Source: Bordetella hinzii LMG 13501 (GTDB lineage Bacteria; Pseudomonadota; Gammaproteobacteria; Burkholderiales; Burkholderiaceae_B). From it: DNA of 64,000 nt. This document shows positions 49,936 through 59,529 of the stretch, piece after piece. The notes beneath the pieces were generated by a model. That model searched no databases, was not told the DNA's origin, and worked only from the letters and a program-made list of their open reading frames with translations. How positions within the stretch are numbered: position 1 is the stretch's first letter; every line of letters begins with the position of its first letter. The stretch lies in contig NZ_LRUJ01000006.1 in assembly GCF_001548475.1 (NCBI RefSeq), forward strand, positions 1 through 64,000, written 5' to 3'. The position numbers and the translations under genes are program-made.

Positions 49936-50352
49936 TCAGGTCTTGGTCGCGCCGTTGATCAGCCAGGAGGTGCCGAACTGGTCGATCACCATGCCGAAGG
50001 ACTCGGCCCAGAAGGTGGGCTGCATGTCCATGATCACCTTGCCGTTTTCCGAAAGCAGGCGGAATACGCGCTGCGCATCGGAGACGGTGGGATAGGTCAG
50101 GGCCAGCGACACGCCTTTCTTGCCCTCGTAGGGCTGGCAGCTGCCGGCGTCCGAGGCCATGATGGCCTGCCCGTCCAGCGTCAGGCGCGCATGCATGATG
50201 CGTTCGCTGTCCTTGGGGTCGTGGGGCATGTCGGGCGGCGCGTCGGCAAAGCGGAGCATGGCTTCGAGCTTGCCGCCCAGGACGTGTTCATAGAAGCGCA
50301 TGGCCTGGGCGCAATCGCCGTCGAAGGTCAGGTAAGCGGAAATGTCGGGCAT
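49936..50352 (-). CDS. PhnB-like VOC (glyoxalase/bleomycin-resistance fold) protein
   Basis: 138 residues: YLTFDGDCAQAMRFYEHVLG, RIMHARLTLDGQAIMASDAG, YPTVSDAQRVFRLLSENGKV, SFGMVIDQFGTSWLINGATK. The PhnB/3-demethylubiquinone-type VOC proteins have no fixed function. First gene of a minus-strand group with the DHA2 transporter and the GFA protein. Confidence 0.93.
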   Translation of the reverse strand: MPDISAYLTFDGDCAQAMRFYEHVLGGKLEAMLRFADAPPDMPHDPKDSERIMHARLTLDGQAIMASDAGSCQPYEGKKGVSLALTYPTVSDAQRVFRLLSENGKVIMDMQPTFWAESFGMVIDQFGTSWLINGATKT

Positions 50353-50534
50353 GGTCGTCTCCTGGAGGGATGCCGCCTGGCATGTTAGTCCTAAAAACTA
50401 ACCAAATCATCTTTTTTTTGCATTCCCGTTTTTTGCCCAGGCCGCGCGACGATGATAAGCCGGGCCCGGCGGCAAGGATGTTTCACTGTGTCGCCAGCCG
50501 TGCCCGGGCGGCGATCTCATGCCAAGATAGCCAT

Positions 50535-51146
50535 ATGGCCCGCATCCCCCTGTTTCCCCTGACCAACGCCTTGTTCCCCGATGGGATCCTGCGCCTGCGC
50601 GTGTTCGAGATCCGCTACCTGGACATGATCAAGCGCTGCCTGGCCGAAGGGCGGCCCTTTGGCGTGGTGATCCTGCTGGCGGGACAGGAGGTCCGCACGC
50701 CCGACGGCATGGAGGTGCTGGCGCCGGTGGGCACCCTGGCCCACATCGAACAGTGGCAGCAGCCCATGGCCGCCCTCTACGAGTTGCGCTGCCGGGGTGG
50801 CGAGCGCTTCCAGCTGGCGGGCTGCGAACGCGGCCGCTATGGCCTGTGGACGGGACAGGCGCAGGCCATCGCCGCCGATCCGGTCGAGCCGGTGCCCGAG
50901 GCGCTGCGCGATGCCGTGGGCGCCCTGGGCCGCCTGATCGCCGGCCTGCAGCGGCAGGGCCACGACCCGGCCGACATGCCGGTGGCGCCGCCCTACCGCC
51001 TGGACGAGGCCGGCTGGGTGGCCGACCGCTGGTGCGAACTGCTGCCGCTGGCGCCGGCCGACAAGGCCAGGCTGCTGGCGCTGCGCGACCCCGTGGCGCG
51101 GCTGCGCGAGGTGGCCGCCGACCTGGCCGCGCGCGGACTGCTATAG
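50535..51146 (+). CDS. LON-type N-terminal substrate-binding domain protein
   Basis: 203 residues; ATG 50535 (MARIPLFPLTNALFPDGILR), far inside the open frame but the only start that gives the family N-terminus. It has IPLFPL-x-x-ALFP and LRVFEIRYLDMIKRCLAEGR, the signature of stand-alone LON N-domain proteins, and no protease domain. 31 bp upstream of the ParB-like gene. Probably substrate binding; function unknown. Confidence 0.9.
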   Translation: MARIPLFPLTNALFPDGILRLRVFEIRYLDMIKRCLAEGRPFGVVILLAGQEVRTPDGMEVLAPVGTLAHIEQWQQPMAALYELRCRGGERFQLAGCERGRYGLWTGQAQAIAADPVEPVPEALRDAVGALGRLIAGLQRQGHDPADMPVAPPYRLDEAGWVADRWCELLPLAPADKARLLALRDPVARLREVAADLAARGLL

Positions 51147-51177
51147 GGCGGGCGCGCAAGCGGTTATGCTTCGCGCC

Positions 51178-52008
51178 ATGGATATCGAGATCAACGAAGA
51201 ACTGCGGGCCTATATCGACCCGCTTACGCCGGATGAGTACAGCGCGCTGGAGCGCAGCATCCTGGCCGAAGGCTGCCGCGATGCGCTGGTGCTCTGGGGC
51301 AATGTGCTGGTCGACGGGCACAACCGCTACGAAATCTGCCGCAAGCACGGCATCGAATTCCGCACGCTGCAAAACGAACGCTTCCAGTCCATGGACGACG
51401 TGCGCCTATGGATGATAGACAACCATCTGGGGCGGCGCAGTGTGTCGGATTACCAGCGCGGCGTGCTGGCGCTGCGCAAAAAACAGATCCTGCAGGCGCG
51501 CGAGCCGGCCGTCCAGGACGAGGCCGCGCCGGCCGCGCCCGTGGTGCCCAGCCGCCAGGACCTCGCGCGCGAAGCCCGCGTGAGCAGCAATACCCTGGCG
51601 CAGATCGAGCGCATCGAGCAGCGCGCCGTGCCGGAGCTGGTCCGGGCGGTGCGAGCGGGGGAGATTTCGATCAATGCGGCGGCGGCCGTGGCCAGCCTGC
51701 CCGAGTCGCGCCAGCAGCAGGCCGCCCAGGGCGGCAAGCAGAACCTGCGCGAGGTGGCGCGCCAGGCCCGCATGGAGCTGCAGGCGGCCCGCTACGAGGC
51801 CAGGCTGCGCAAAGAGGCCGACGCCGAACCCGAGGCGGCGGGAGGCGCCGCGCCGCCCTGGGAAAGCCCGGCGATCGAGGACTACCCGGCCGAGGTGGCG
51901 CGCCTGAACGGCATCATCCAGCGCCTGACCGAAGAGCGCGACGCGCTGAAGAAAAAAGTCATGCACCTGACGGTGGCGCTGGCCGAGGCGCGCCGCCCGC
52001 CGGACTGA
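51178..52008 (+). CDS. Orphan ParB/Srx-fold protein with helix-turn-helix
   Basis: 276 residues. N-terminal ParB-like nuclease fold: PLTPDEYSALERSILAEGCR, ALVLWGNVLVDGHNRYEICR. The HTH-like middle DLAREARVSSNTLAQIERIE is followed by EISINAAAAVASLPESRQQQ. C-terminal coiled coil ends RLTEERDALKKKVMHLTVAL. A chromosomal ParB would lie near oriC with parA, gidA and gidB, which are absent here, so this is a specialised orphan, perhaps a nucleoid or plasmid-derived regulator. Convergent with the I78 lipoprotein (4-bp gap). Confidence 0.82.
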   Translation: MDIEINEELRAYIDPLTPDEYSALERSILAEGCRDALVLWGNVLVDGHNRYEICRKHGIEFRTLQNERFQSMDDVRLWMIDNHLGRRSVSDYQRGVLALRKKQILQAREPAVQDEAAPAAPVVPSRQDLAREARVSSNTLAQIERIEQRAVPELVRAVRAGEISINAAAAVASLPESRQQQAAQGGKQNLREVARQARMELQAARYEARLRKEADAEPEAAGGAAPPWESPAIEDYPAEVARLNGIIQRLTEERDALKKKVMHLTVALAEARRPPD

Positions 52009-52012
52009 GCGC

Positions 52013-52357
52013 TCAGCCGCAGCGGATCGCGCTGATCCTGCCCTGGCCGTCGATGATGATGTTCACGCGGGCCGGGTTGTACTCCAGCGTCATGACCTGG
52101 CCGGGCTTGAGCACGCGCACCGAGTCCGAGCCGCTGCGGCTGCGCACATCGGCGCCGACGGAATCGCTGAAGGCCTGGCCGACCAGGTTCTGCGCGGGCT
52201 GGGCATCGCAGCTCTTGCCGCCGGGCAGCATGGAGCCGCTGGCGCTGGCCGGCGCGGATGGCGCCGAGGCGGAGGGCGCGGCGCTCTTGTTGGCGGCGCA
52301 GCCGGCCAGGCCGGCCAGGCTGGCGGCGAAGAGGAAGGTCAGCAGTTTCCGGTTCAT
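52013..52357 (-). CDS. Lipoprotein with peptidase-inhibitor I78 domain
   Basis: 114 residues. Lipobox LAGC (17-20) after signal MNRKLLTFLFAASLAG. A Ser/Ala linker leads to the I78 fold: LVGQAFSDSVGADVRSRSGS, VRVLKPGQVMTLEYNPARVN, IIIDGQGRISAIRCG. I78 proteins (elafin-unrelated small inhibitors) may block serine proteases in the periplasm. Downstream of aroG on the same strand, 70 bp away. Confidence 0.9.
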   Translation of the reverse strand: MNRKLLTFLFAASLAGLAGCAANKSAAPSASAPSAPASASGSMLPGGKSCDAQPAQNLVGQAFSDSVGADVRSRSGSDSVRVLKPGQVMTLEYNPARVNIIIDGQGRISAIRCG

Positions 52358-52427
52358 GAATACTCCTGGGAAGGGAAAGCGGACGGAGCATCCATGATAG
52401 TGGAGTGCGCGCCGGCCCGCAGCCGGC

Positions 52428-53549
52428 CTAGCGGCGCGCGCGGCGCTCCCGCACGGCGCGGGCCAGGTCGGCCAGCACCGGCTCGGTCTGCGTCCAGCCC
52501 AGGCAGGCGTCGGTGATGGACACTCCATGGGCCAGCGGCACGCCGGGCTTGAGGTCCTGGCGTCCGGGCTGCAGATTGCTTTCTATCATCAGGCCGGTGA
52601 TGCGCGTCTCGCCGCCGGCGACCCGCTGGGCGATGTCGCGCGCCACGTCCACCTGGCGCTCATGCGATTTGTTGGAATTGGCGTGCGAGCAGTCGATCAT
52701 GACCTGTTCGCGCAGGCCCGCCTTGCGCAGCACCTCGCAGCAGGCCTGCACGCTGGCCGTATCGTAGTTGGGGCCGTTCTTGCCGCCGCGCAGGATGACA
52801 TGGGTGTCGGTATTGCCGCGCGTCTCGAAAATCGCGGCCACGCCCATCTTGGTCATGCCCATGAAGGCGTGGCTGGCGCTGGCGGCCACCATGGCGTCGG
52901 CGGCGATCTGCACGCCGCCGTCGGTGCCGTTCTTGAAGCCCAGCGGGCAGCTCAGGCCGGAGGCCAGCTGGCGGTGGCTGGGGCTTTCGGTGGTGCGCGC
53001 CCCGATGGCGCCCCAGGCGATCAGGTCGGCGATGAATTGCGGGCTGAGCAGATCCAGGAACTCGGTCGCGATGGGCAGGCCCAGGCCGGAGATTTCCAGC
53101 AGCAGCGCGCGGGCGCGCCGCAGGCCTTCATTGATGCGGAAGCTGCCGTCCAGGCGCGGGTCATTGATGAAGCCCTTCCAGCCGACAGTGGTGCGCGGCT
53201 TCTCGAAGTAGACGCGCATGACGATGAGCAGATCGTCCTTGAGGGCATCGGCGGCGGCCTTGAGCTGGCGCGCGTATGTCATGGCCTGGCCGTGGTCATG
53301 GATGGAACAGGGGCCCACCACCACGATGAGGCGGTCGTCGCGGCCATGCAGCACGTCGGCGATCTCGGCGCGGCGGGATTCGACCAGGTCCTGGACGGCG
53401 GCCGGGGTGGGCAGCTCGTCCAGCAGCAGGGCCGGGGAAATCAGCGGGCGCACCGCGCCGATGCGGGTGCCATCGATACGGGTCGTATCTTGGGTGGAGT
53501 CGGCCTGGCCGGCTTCCCGGTCATGCAGAGCGTCGTCAATGCGGGTCAA
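52428..53549 (-). CDS. aroG: 3-deoxy-7-phosphoheptulonate synthase, class I (DAHP synthase)
   Basis: 373 residues. First shikimate step: PEP plus erythrose-4-phosphate. Motifs: VVVGPCSIHDHGQAMTYARQ, VMRVYFEKPRTTVGWKGFIN, ARTTESPSHRQLASGLSCPL, GFKNGTDGGVQIAADAM, DCSHANSNKSHERQ and NLQPGRQDL. The start is TTG 53549: GGAGAA is 7 bases upstream and no in-frame ATG is near. The short N-terminal arm probably holds the feedback site, but Phe, Tyr or Trp type cannot be told. Confidence 0.92.
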   Translation of the reverse strand: MTRIDDALHDREAGQADSTQDTTRIDGTRIGAVRPLISPALLLDELPTPAAVQDLVESRRAEIADVLHGRDDRLIVVVGPCSIHDHGQAMTYARQLKAAADALKDDLLIVMRVYFEKPRTTVGWKGFINDPRLDGSFRINEGLRRARALLLEISGLGLPIATEFLDLLSPQFIADLIAWGAIGARTTESPSHRQLASGLSCPLGFKNGTDGGVQIAADAMVAASASHAFMGMTKMGVAAIFETRGNTDTHVILRGGKNGPNYDTASVQACCEVLRKAGLREQVMIDCSHANSNKSHERQVDVARDIAQRVAGGETRITGLMIESNLQPGRQDLKPGVPLAHGVSITDACLGWTQTEPVLADLARAVRERRARR

Positions 53550-53612
53550 AGCGGTTCTCCGTGCGCGAGAGGCGTTGGGCAGTCCGCCATTATCGCACTT
53601 TGGCCGTCCGCC

Positions 53613-54236
53613 TCAGGGCTGGCGCGCCACCAGGGCCCAGAGGCCGGCGCCGGCCAGCAGCGAGCCGCCGGCCAGGTTGAAGCGCTTCTGGGCCGCCGGC
53701 GAGGTCAGCGCGCGCCGGGCCTGGCCGGCGAAGACCGCGTACATCGTGGCGTTGAGCGCGGCCAGCGCGACGAAGGTCAGGCCCAGCACCAGGTATTGCG
53801 GCAGCAGGGCCCGCGCCGGCTGGATGAATTGGGGCAGGAAGGCCACGAAGAAGATGATGCCCTTGGGATTGAGGGCGGTGACCAGATAGGTGTTGGCGAA
53901 CAGCCGCCAGCGCGAGGCCGCGCCGGCCTGGGGCGTGTCCAGGCGCGCGGCCACGCCGGCGCGCAGCAGCTTGACGGCCAGGAACAGCAGGTAGAGCCCG
54001 CCCAGCGTCTTGACCACGGTGAACCAGAAGGCCGAGGCCGCCAGCAAGGCGCCCAGGCCCAGCAGCGACAGCAGCAAGGCGGTGCTGTCGCCCAGCGCCA
54101 CGGCGGCCACCAGGGGCAGGCGGGCGCGGCGTCCGTGCGACAGGGAGTAGCTGATGACGGTCAGCAGCGTCGGGCCGGGGATGATGAGCAGGACGGTGGA
54201 GGCGGCGACGAAGGCAAGCCAGGCGGCGAGGGTCAT
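53613..54236 (-). CDS. LysE/RhtB family exporter
   Basis: 207 residues, six helices. VLLIIPGPTLLTVISYSLSH and LFANTYLVTALNPKGIIFFV are the family marks. Tandem with a second LysE-type gene 18 bp upstream; they may export different amino acids or form a mixed pump. Confidence 0.92.
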   Translation of the reverse strand: MTLAAWLAFVAASTVLLIIPGPTLLTVISYSLSHGRRARLPLVAAVALGDSTALLLSLLGLGALLAASAFWFTVVKTLGGLYLLFLAVKLLRAGVAARLDTPQAGAASRWRLFANTYLVTALNPKGIIFFVAFLPQFIQPARALLPQYLVLGLTFVALAALNATMYAVFAGQARRALTSPAAQKRFNLAGGSLLAGAGLWALVARQP

Positions 54237-54254
54237 GGGGAGTGTTTCCTGGTT

Positions 54255-54887
54255 TCAGCGGCGGGCTTCGAGCGCCATGCGCAGCGCCAGCGCGCCCAGC
54301 ACGGAACCCATCAGGATGCGCTGCGCGGCCATCCAGCGCGGACGCTGCATCAGGAAGACGGCGATGCTGCCGGCCATGACCGTGATCAGCGCGTTGACCG
54401 TGATGCTGATGCCGACCTGTGTGAACCCCAGCACCAGCGACTGCGCCAGCACGTGGCCGCGCTCGGGATCGATGAATTGCGGCAACAGCGACAGGTAGAG
54501 CACGGCGATCTTGGGGTTGAGCAGGCTGGTGAGCAAGCCCATGGAGAACAGGCGCCGCGGCGAACTGGGCGGCAGGGCCCGGACTTCGAAGGGAGAGCGG
54601 CCGCCCGGGCGCAGCGCCTGCCAGGCCAGATAGGCCAGGTAGACGGCGCCGCCGAAGCACAGGGCTTCGTAGGCATAGGGCACCGCCATCAGCAAGGCGG
54701 TGATGCCCAGGGCCGCGCAAAGCACGAAGAACACCAGCCCCAGGGCCACGCCGCACAGGGACACCAGGCCGGCGCGCACGCCTTGCGACAGCGAGCGGGA
54801 GACCAGGTAGACCATATTGGGGCCGGGTGTGAGGACCATGCCCAGGCAGACGAGGGCAAAACCGAGGAGGTGGGTAAGATCGGGCAT
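54255..54887 (-). CDS. LysE/RhtB family exporter
   Basis: 210 residues: GMVLTPGPNMVYLVSRSLSQ, RRLFSMGLLTSLLNPKIAVL, YLSLLPQFIDPERGHVLAQS. Similar to but clearly distinct from its downstream partner. No Lrp gene beside this pair. Divergent from the DUF72 gene (54972). Confidence 0.92.
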   Translation of the reverse strand: MPDLTHLLGFALVCLGMVLTPGPNMVYLVSRSLSQGVRAGLVSLCGVALGLVFFVLCAALGITALLMAVPYAYEALCFGGAVYLAYLAWQALRPGGRSPFEVRALPPSSPRRLFSMGLLTSLLNPKIAVLYLSLLPQFIDPERGHVLAQSLVLGFTQVGISITVNALITVMAGSIAVFLMQRPRWMAAQRILMGSVLGALALRMALEARR

Positions 54888-54971
54888 GAGGGCCGCCAGG
54901 CAAGGTGTTACGCGAGATTACATCAAGCCCGGCCATGGCCGCTACCATAGAGCCAACTGACGGGAGCGCGC

Positions 54972-55775
54972 ATGACTTCTATCCGTGCCGGCATCGGCGG
55001 CTGGACCTATCCCCCCTGGCGTGACGGCGTGTTCTATCCGCCCGGCCTGCCGCATGCCCGCGAACTGCACCACGCCTCGCGCCAGCTCAGCGCCATCGAG
55101 GTCAACGGCACCTTCTACGGCAGCCAGAAGCCGGCCACGTTCGCAGCCTGGGCGGCCGAGGTGCCCGAGGGCTTCAAGCTGGCGCTCAAGGCGCCGCGCT
55201 ATGCGACCCATCGCCGCGCGCTGCGCCAGGGCGCCGACTCGGTCAGGCGCTTCCTCGAAAGCGGCATCGACCGCCTGGGCGACAAGCTGGGACCCTTGCT
55301 GTGGCAATTGCCCGATACCAAGGTCTTCGACCATGACGATGTGCAGGCCTTCCTGCGCCTGCTGCCGGCGCGGCTGGAAGGCCGGCGCCTGCGCCATGTC
55401 CTGGATGTGCGCCACCCCAGCTTCGATTGCGACGACTATCTGCGCCTGGCGCGCGCGCATGGCGTGGCGACCGTGCTGACCGATAGCCCCAGGTTCGTGT
55501 CCATCACCGACAGCACCTGCGCCGACCTGGTCTATGTGCGCCTGATGGCCGCCGACGCCGGGATTGCCCATGGCTACGCGCCGGCCGTGCTCGATGCCTG
55601 GGCGCGCTGCGCGCGGCAATGGGCGGCGGGGCACAGCCCCGCCCTGCCGCGGCGATTGCCCGACATCGGCGTCGGGACGCCGCGCGATGTCTATGTCTTT
55701 TTCATCAATGGGCACAAGCCGCTGGCGCCGGCGGCGGCCATGGATTTCCTGCGCCGCATCGGAGCGCCCGCGTGA
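54972..55775 (+). CDS. DUF72 family protein
   Basis: 267 residues. TIM-barrel-like: [103 protein letters not shown]72 proteins (YecE-like) have unknown function. The stop overlaps the macrodomain start (GTGA), so the two proteins are made together. Confidence 0.92.
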   Translation: MTSIRAGIGGWTYPPWRDGVFYPPGLPHARELHHASRQLSAIEVNGTFYGSQKPATFAAWAAEVPEGFKLALKAPRYATHRRALRQGADSVRRFLESGIDRLGDKLGPLLWQLPDTKVFDHDDVQAFLRLLPARLEGRRLRHVLDVRHPSFDCDDYLRLARAHGVATVLTDSPRFVSITDSTCADLVYVRLMAADAGIAHGYAPAVLDAWARCARQWAAGHSPALPRRLPDIGVGTPRDVYVFFINGHKPLAPAAAMDFLRRIGAPA

Positions 55776-56278
55776 GCCTGGAAGTCGAACTGGCCGACAT
55801 CACCACCCTGTCGGTCGACGCCATCGTCAACGCGGCCAACAGCAGCTTGCTGGGCGGGGGCGGAGTGGACGGCGCCATCCACCGGGCGGCCGGTCCGGGC
55901 CTGCTGCGGGCCTGCCGCGCGCTGGGCGGCTGCCCCACGGGCGAGGCCAGGATCACGCCGGGCTTTGCGCTGCCGGCGCGCTTCGTGATCCATGCGGTCG
56001 GGCCGGTATGGCGCGGCGGCGGCCACGGCGAGGCGGCCTTGCTGGCCGCCTGCTACCGGCGCTCGATCGAGCTGGCCGCCGCGCAGTCGCTGCACAGCAT
56101 CGCCTTTCCGTGTATCAGCACCGGCGTCTACGGCTACCCGCTGGAGCGGGCCGCGCCGGTCGCCCTGGAGGCAGTCCGCCAGGCCCTGCGCGGCGCGCCC
56201 GGCATCGGGCGCGTCATCTTCTGCTGTTACTCGGCGGGCGACGCGGCGGTCTACGAGGCCTTGCTCGCCCGCGATTGA
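55772..56278 (+). CDS. Macrodomain protein (O-acetyl-ADP-ribose deacetylase type)
   Basis: 168 residues from GTG 55772. Macrodomain with the YmdB-type loops: [20 protein letters not shown] (catalytic Asn/Asp), [55 protein letters not shown]. Hydrolyses ADP-ribosyl esters. The coupling to DUF72 hints that DUF72 may act on an ADP-ribose-linked or RNA substrate (inference). Confidence 0.92.
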   Translation: MSLEVELADITTLSVDAIVNAANSSLLGGGGVDGAIHRAAGPGLLRACRALGGCPTGEARITPGFALPARFVIHAVGPVWRGGGHGEAALLAACYRRSIELAAAQSLHSIAFPCISTGVYGYPLERAAPVALEAVRQALRGAPGIGRVIFCCYSAGDAAVYEALLARD

Positions 56279-56285
56279 GCGCGCC

Positions 56286-57644
56286 TCAGTCGGCCACCGG
56301 CGTGCGCATGGTGACGAACTCTTCGGCCGCCGTGGGATGGATGCCGATGGTTTCGTCGAACACGCGCTTGGTGGCGCCGGCCTTCAAGGCCACGGCCAGC
56401 CCCTGGATGATCTCGCCGGCCTCCGGGCCCACCATGTGGCAGCCCAGCACGCGGTCCGTATCGGCGTCGACCACCAGCTTCATCAGCGTGCGCTCCTGGG
56501 AATCGGTGAGCGTCAGCTTCATGGGACGGAAGCGGCTCTCGAAGCGCTTGACGCGGTGGCCGCGCTTGAGGGCTTCTTCGGTGGTCAGGCCGACGGTGCC
56601 GATATTGGGCAGGCTGAAGACCGCGGTCGGGATCAGGTCATAGTCGACCGGACGGTATTCCTCGGGGCGGAACAGCCGGCGGGCGATGGCCATGCCCTCG
56701 GCCAGCGCCACGGGCGTAAGCGGCACGCGGCCGATCACATCGCCCAGGGCGAGGATGGACGGTTCGGCTGTCTGGAACAGCTCGTCGACCGCGACATAGC
56801 CTTGGTCGTTGAGTTTGACGGCGGTGTTCTCCAGCCCCAGGTTGTCCAGCATGGCGCGGCGGCCGGTGGCATAGAAGACGCAGTCGGTCTCCAGCACCGA
56901 GCCGTCGAGCAAGGTGGCGGCCAGCGTGCCGTCGGGCAGCTTGTCGATGCGCGCGATGTCGGTGTTAAAGCGCAGCGTCATGCCTTTTTTCTGCAGTTCG
57001 TCGCGCAGGTGCTCGCGCACGCTCTGGTCAAAGCCGCGCAGGAAGAGATCGCGCCGGTAGGCCAGCGTGGTGTCGGCGCCCAGGCCGTTGAAGATGGAGG
57101 CGAATTCGACCGCGATATAGCCGCCGCCCACCACCAGCACGCGGCGCGGCAACTGCTTCAGGAAGAAGGCTTCGTTGGAGGTGATGGCATGTTCCTTGCC
57201 GGGGATGTCCGGCACGAAGGGCCAGCCGCCGGTGGCGATCAGCAGGCGTTCGGCCGTATGGCGCTTGCCGTTGATCTCGACCGTATGCGGGTCCACGATG
57301 CGGGCATGGCCCTCGTGCAGCGTCACGCCGCTGTTGACCAGCAGATTGCGGTAGATGCCGTTCAGGCGCTCGATTTCGCGATTCTTGTTCTGGATCAGCG
57401 TGTGCCAGTCAAAGCCGGGATGGCCGGGCGTCCAGCCAAAGCCGGCGGACTGCTCGAAGTCTTCGCTGAAGTGGGCGCCGTAGACCAGCAGCTTCTTGGG
57501 CACGCATCCCACATTGACACAGGTGCCGCCCAGGTAGCGGCTCTCCGCCACCGCCACGCGGGCGCCGAAGCCCGCCGCGAAACGGGCCGCGCGCACACCG
57601 CCCGAGCCCGCGCCGATGACATACAGGTCAAAATCGAAAGCCAT
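56286..57644 (-). CDS. gor: Glutathione-disulfide reductase
   Basis: 452 residues; ATG 57644. FAD site [11 protein letters not shown] (11-21), redox pair [13 protein letters not shown] (C42, C47), NADPH domain [16 protein letters not shown], and the catalytic end [10 protein letters not shown] (H436, E441). The size and the [12 protein letters not shown] start fit Gor rather than dihydrolipoamide or mercuric reductase. Convergent with the macrodomain gene (7-bp gap). Its divergent neighbour is the small membrane protein at 57773. Confidence 0.9.
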   Translation of the reverse strand: MAFDFDLYVIGAGSGGVRAARFAAGFGARVAVAESRYLGGTCVNVGCVPKKLLVYGAHFSEDFEQSAGFGWTPGHPGFDWHTLIQNKNREIERLNGIYRNLLVNSGVTLHEGHARIVDPHTVEINGKRHTAERLLIATGGWPFVPDIPGKEHAITSNEAFFLKQLPRRVLVVGGGYIAVEFASIFNGLGADTTLAYRRDLFLRGFDQSVREHLRDELQKKGMTLRFNTDIARIDKLPDGTLAATLLDGSVLETDCVFYATGRRAMLDNLGLENTAVKLNDQGYVAVDELFQTAEPSILALGDVIGRVPLTPVALAEGMAIARRLFRPEEYRPVDYDLIPTAVFSLPNIGTVGLTTEEALKRGHRVKRFESRFRPMKLTLTDSQERTLMKLVVDADTDRVLGCHMVGPEAGEIIQGLAVALKAGATKRVFDETIGIHPTAAEEFVTMRTPVAD

Positions 57645-57700
57645 GAGTATCCTTGTTGCAAGGCCGGCTGCGCCGGCGACCATCGCTATTAAACCGCGTT

Positions 57701-57721
57701 CCGGGTTTTCTCCAAACCCGG
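57701..57721. promoter_or_regulatory. 8-5-8 inverted repeat in the gor divergent region
   Basis: CCGGGTTT (57701-57708) and AAACCCGG (57714-57721) around 5 nt, midway between the gor start and the start at 57773. Could be an operator or an mRNA hairpin. No known consensus recognised. Confidence 0.35.
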
Positions 57722-57772
57722 CCCCGGCAGCCAAATCGGATATAACCATGCAAAGTGGACGGCTGAGGTGTC

Positions 57773-58069
57773 ATGCAAGCAGAGACGGGTTTTTTCAGCA
57801 GCGCCGGCGCGGCGGTGGGCCAGGGCATCAAATGGGTGTCCGACGCCCTGCATTGGCTTTTCGGCGGCTTTTTCGGCGCCCTGGGTGATTTTTTCAGCGG
57901 GATGGCGGCCTCGCTGGGCATGAGCCCGAACGTGATGAACTTCGCGCTGCTGTTGATCGGCCTGATGATGTTGTGGGCCGGCATCAAGGCTTTTGCGCGG
58001 GGCTCCATCCTGAGCGGTATTTTCTGGCTGGTGCTCACCGCGCTCTTGCTGGGCGCCTTGATCGGCTAG
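57773..58069 (+). CDS. Small membrane protein of unknown function
   Basis: 98 residues. Amphipathic Gly/Phe-rich first half (GFFSSAGAAVGQGIKWVSDA, FGGFFGALGDFFSGM) and two helices (NFALLLIGLMMLWAGIKAFA, SILSGIFWLVLTALLLGALI). No family recognised. Overlaps the convergent MocR gene by 4 bp. Could be a membrane modulator or a holin-like protein; no phage genes are nearby. Confidence 0.6.
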   Translation: MQAETGFFSSAGAAVGQGIKWVSDALHWLFGGFFGALGDFFSGMAASLGMSPNVMNFALLLIGLMMLWAGIKAFARGSILSGIFWLVLTALLLGALIG

Positions 58070-59529
58070 GCCGGCACCGCCTGCCTGGCCTGGCGGGTGA
58101 GTTGCGCCAGGCGCCGCGTCAGCGGATCGAAAAGCTCCGCCGCCGTATTGCCGTAGCCCAGCACCAGGCCGTTTTCAGGCGCGGCCAGCGCAAAGCTGGA
58201 CAGCGGCTGGGGCTGCATGCCGTGGGCCGGGGCGTTCACGGCAATGCGCCGGTCGTCATAGTCGGCGGGCAGGCGCAGCGTCAGGTGCAGGCCGCACTGG
58301 CCGCCCTCGACCGTATGCTCGACGTCCAGGTTGCGCGCCAGGGCGGCGCGCAGCGCCTGCTGGCGTTCGCGGTACAGCCGCCGCATGCGTCCCAGATGGC
58401 GGCTGAACTCCCCGTTTTCGATGAAGTCGGCCAGCGCCAGCTGCTCGTGGCGGTGTCCGCCGCGCAGCAGTTCGGCCACCGCCACGCGGGTGGCGTCGAC
58501 CAGGCGTTCGGGCAGCACCACGAAGCCGATGCGCAGCGACGGGAACATGGTCTTGCTGAAGCTGCCGATATAGAGCACCGGCGCCTGCGGGGCCATGCCC
58601 TGCATGGCGGCGATGGGTTCGCCATGATGGCGGAATTCGCTGTCGTAATCGTCTTCGATGATCCACGATTGATGCCGGCGCGCCTGGGCGATCAGGTCAA
58701 GGCGCCGCGCCGCCGGCATGACGCCGCCTGTGGGGTATTGGTGCGAGGGCGTCACATAGATGAGGCGCGGCGGCCCTTCGGCCCAGTCCCGCGCCTGCAG
58801 CCGCAGGCCGTCGGTGTCCACGGGCTTGGGACGCACGTCCAGGTCGCCGGCGAAGAAGGCGGTCTTGGCGCCCCGGTAGCCGGGGTCCTCGACCCAGGCG
58901 ATGTCGCCCGGGTCGGCCAGCAGGCGCACGCACAGCGCCAGCGCCTCCTGCGTGCCCTCGGTGATGACGACCTGCCCGGGCAGGCAGTGCACGCCGCGCG
59001 CCACGCCCAGATAGCGGGCGATGCTGGCGCGCAGTTCCGGCTCGCCCGCCGGCTCGCCATAGGACAGGGTGTCCGCGCCGCCGCGCCGCATGGCGCGGTC
59101 CAGGGCCCGGCGCCAGGCCGCGGCCGGAAAGTGCGATAGCGCCGGCTGGCCCGGGCGCAGCGCCAGATAGGCGCCCGTGCCGCGCGGCGTGCGCACCAGC
59201 CGCGTCAGGCGTCGCGCCACGCGGGCCGGTTCCTGCAGGGCCGGCTCGGGCTGGGCTTTGCGCTGCCGGGTGAGCGGGGCCACCCGCGTGCCCTGGCGGT
59301 CAGCCAGCACATAGCCTTCGGCGGCCAGGTGCTCATAGGCGATGGAAACGGTGTTGCGCGAAATCGACAGCGCCTCGGCCAGGCTGCGCGAGGCCGGCAG
59401 CCGGGTGCCCGGCGCCAGACGGCCTTCGAGGATGGCCGTCTTCAGGCGCTGCAGCAATTGGCGCTGCAGCGGGATGCCGCCCGGCGACAGGGGTGCGTCC
59501 AGCAGGACGAGGCGGGTAGGGTCTTCCAT
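58066..59529 (-). CDS. MocR/PdxR-type GntR regulator with aminotransferase-like domain
   Basis: 487 residues; ATG 59529. GntR HTH (LLQRLKTAILEGRLAPGTRL, LAEALSISRNTVSIAYEHLA) and PLP-lysine motif IGSFSKTMFPSLRIGFVVLP; IIEDDYDSEFRHHGEP is conserved. Divergent from the GNAT gene at 59636. Second MocR protein of the window (other at 26159). Likely activator or repressor of the GNAT gene. Confidence 0.92.
   Translation of the reverse strand: MEDPTRLVLLDAPLSPGGIPLQRQLLQRLKTAILEGRLAPGTRLPASRSLAEALSISRNTVSIAYEHLAAEGYVLADRQGTRVAPLTRQRKAQPEPALQEPARVARRLTRLVRTPRGTGAYLALRPGQPALSHFPAAAWRRALDRAMRRGGADTLSYGEPAGEPELRASIARYLGVARGVHCLPGQVVITEGTQEALALCVRLLADPGDIAWVEDPGYRGAKTAFFAGDLDVRPKPVDTDGLRLQARDWAEGPPRLIYVTPSHQYPTGGVMPAARRLDLIAQARRHQSWIIEDDYDSEFRHHGEPIAAMQGMAPQAPVLYIGSFSKTMFPSLRIGFVVLPERLVDATRVAVAELLRGGHRHEQLALADFIENGEFSRHLGRMRRLYRERQQALRAALARNLDVEHTVEGGQCGLHLTLRLPADYDDRRIAVNAPAHGMQPQPLSSFALAAPENGLVLGYGNTAAELFDPLTRRLAQLTRQARQAVPA

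Noticed and set aside
57773-58069. Holin or phage gene
   Set aside because: Two helices and small size fit, but there is no lysis or phage gene nearby and no family motif.
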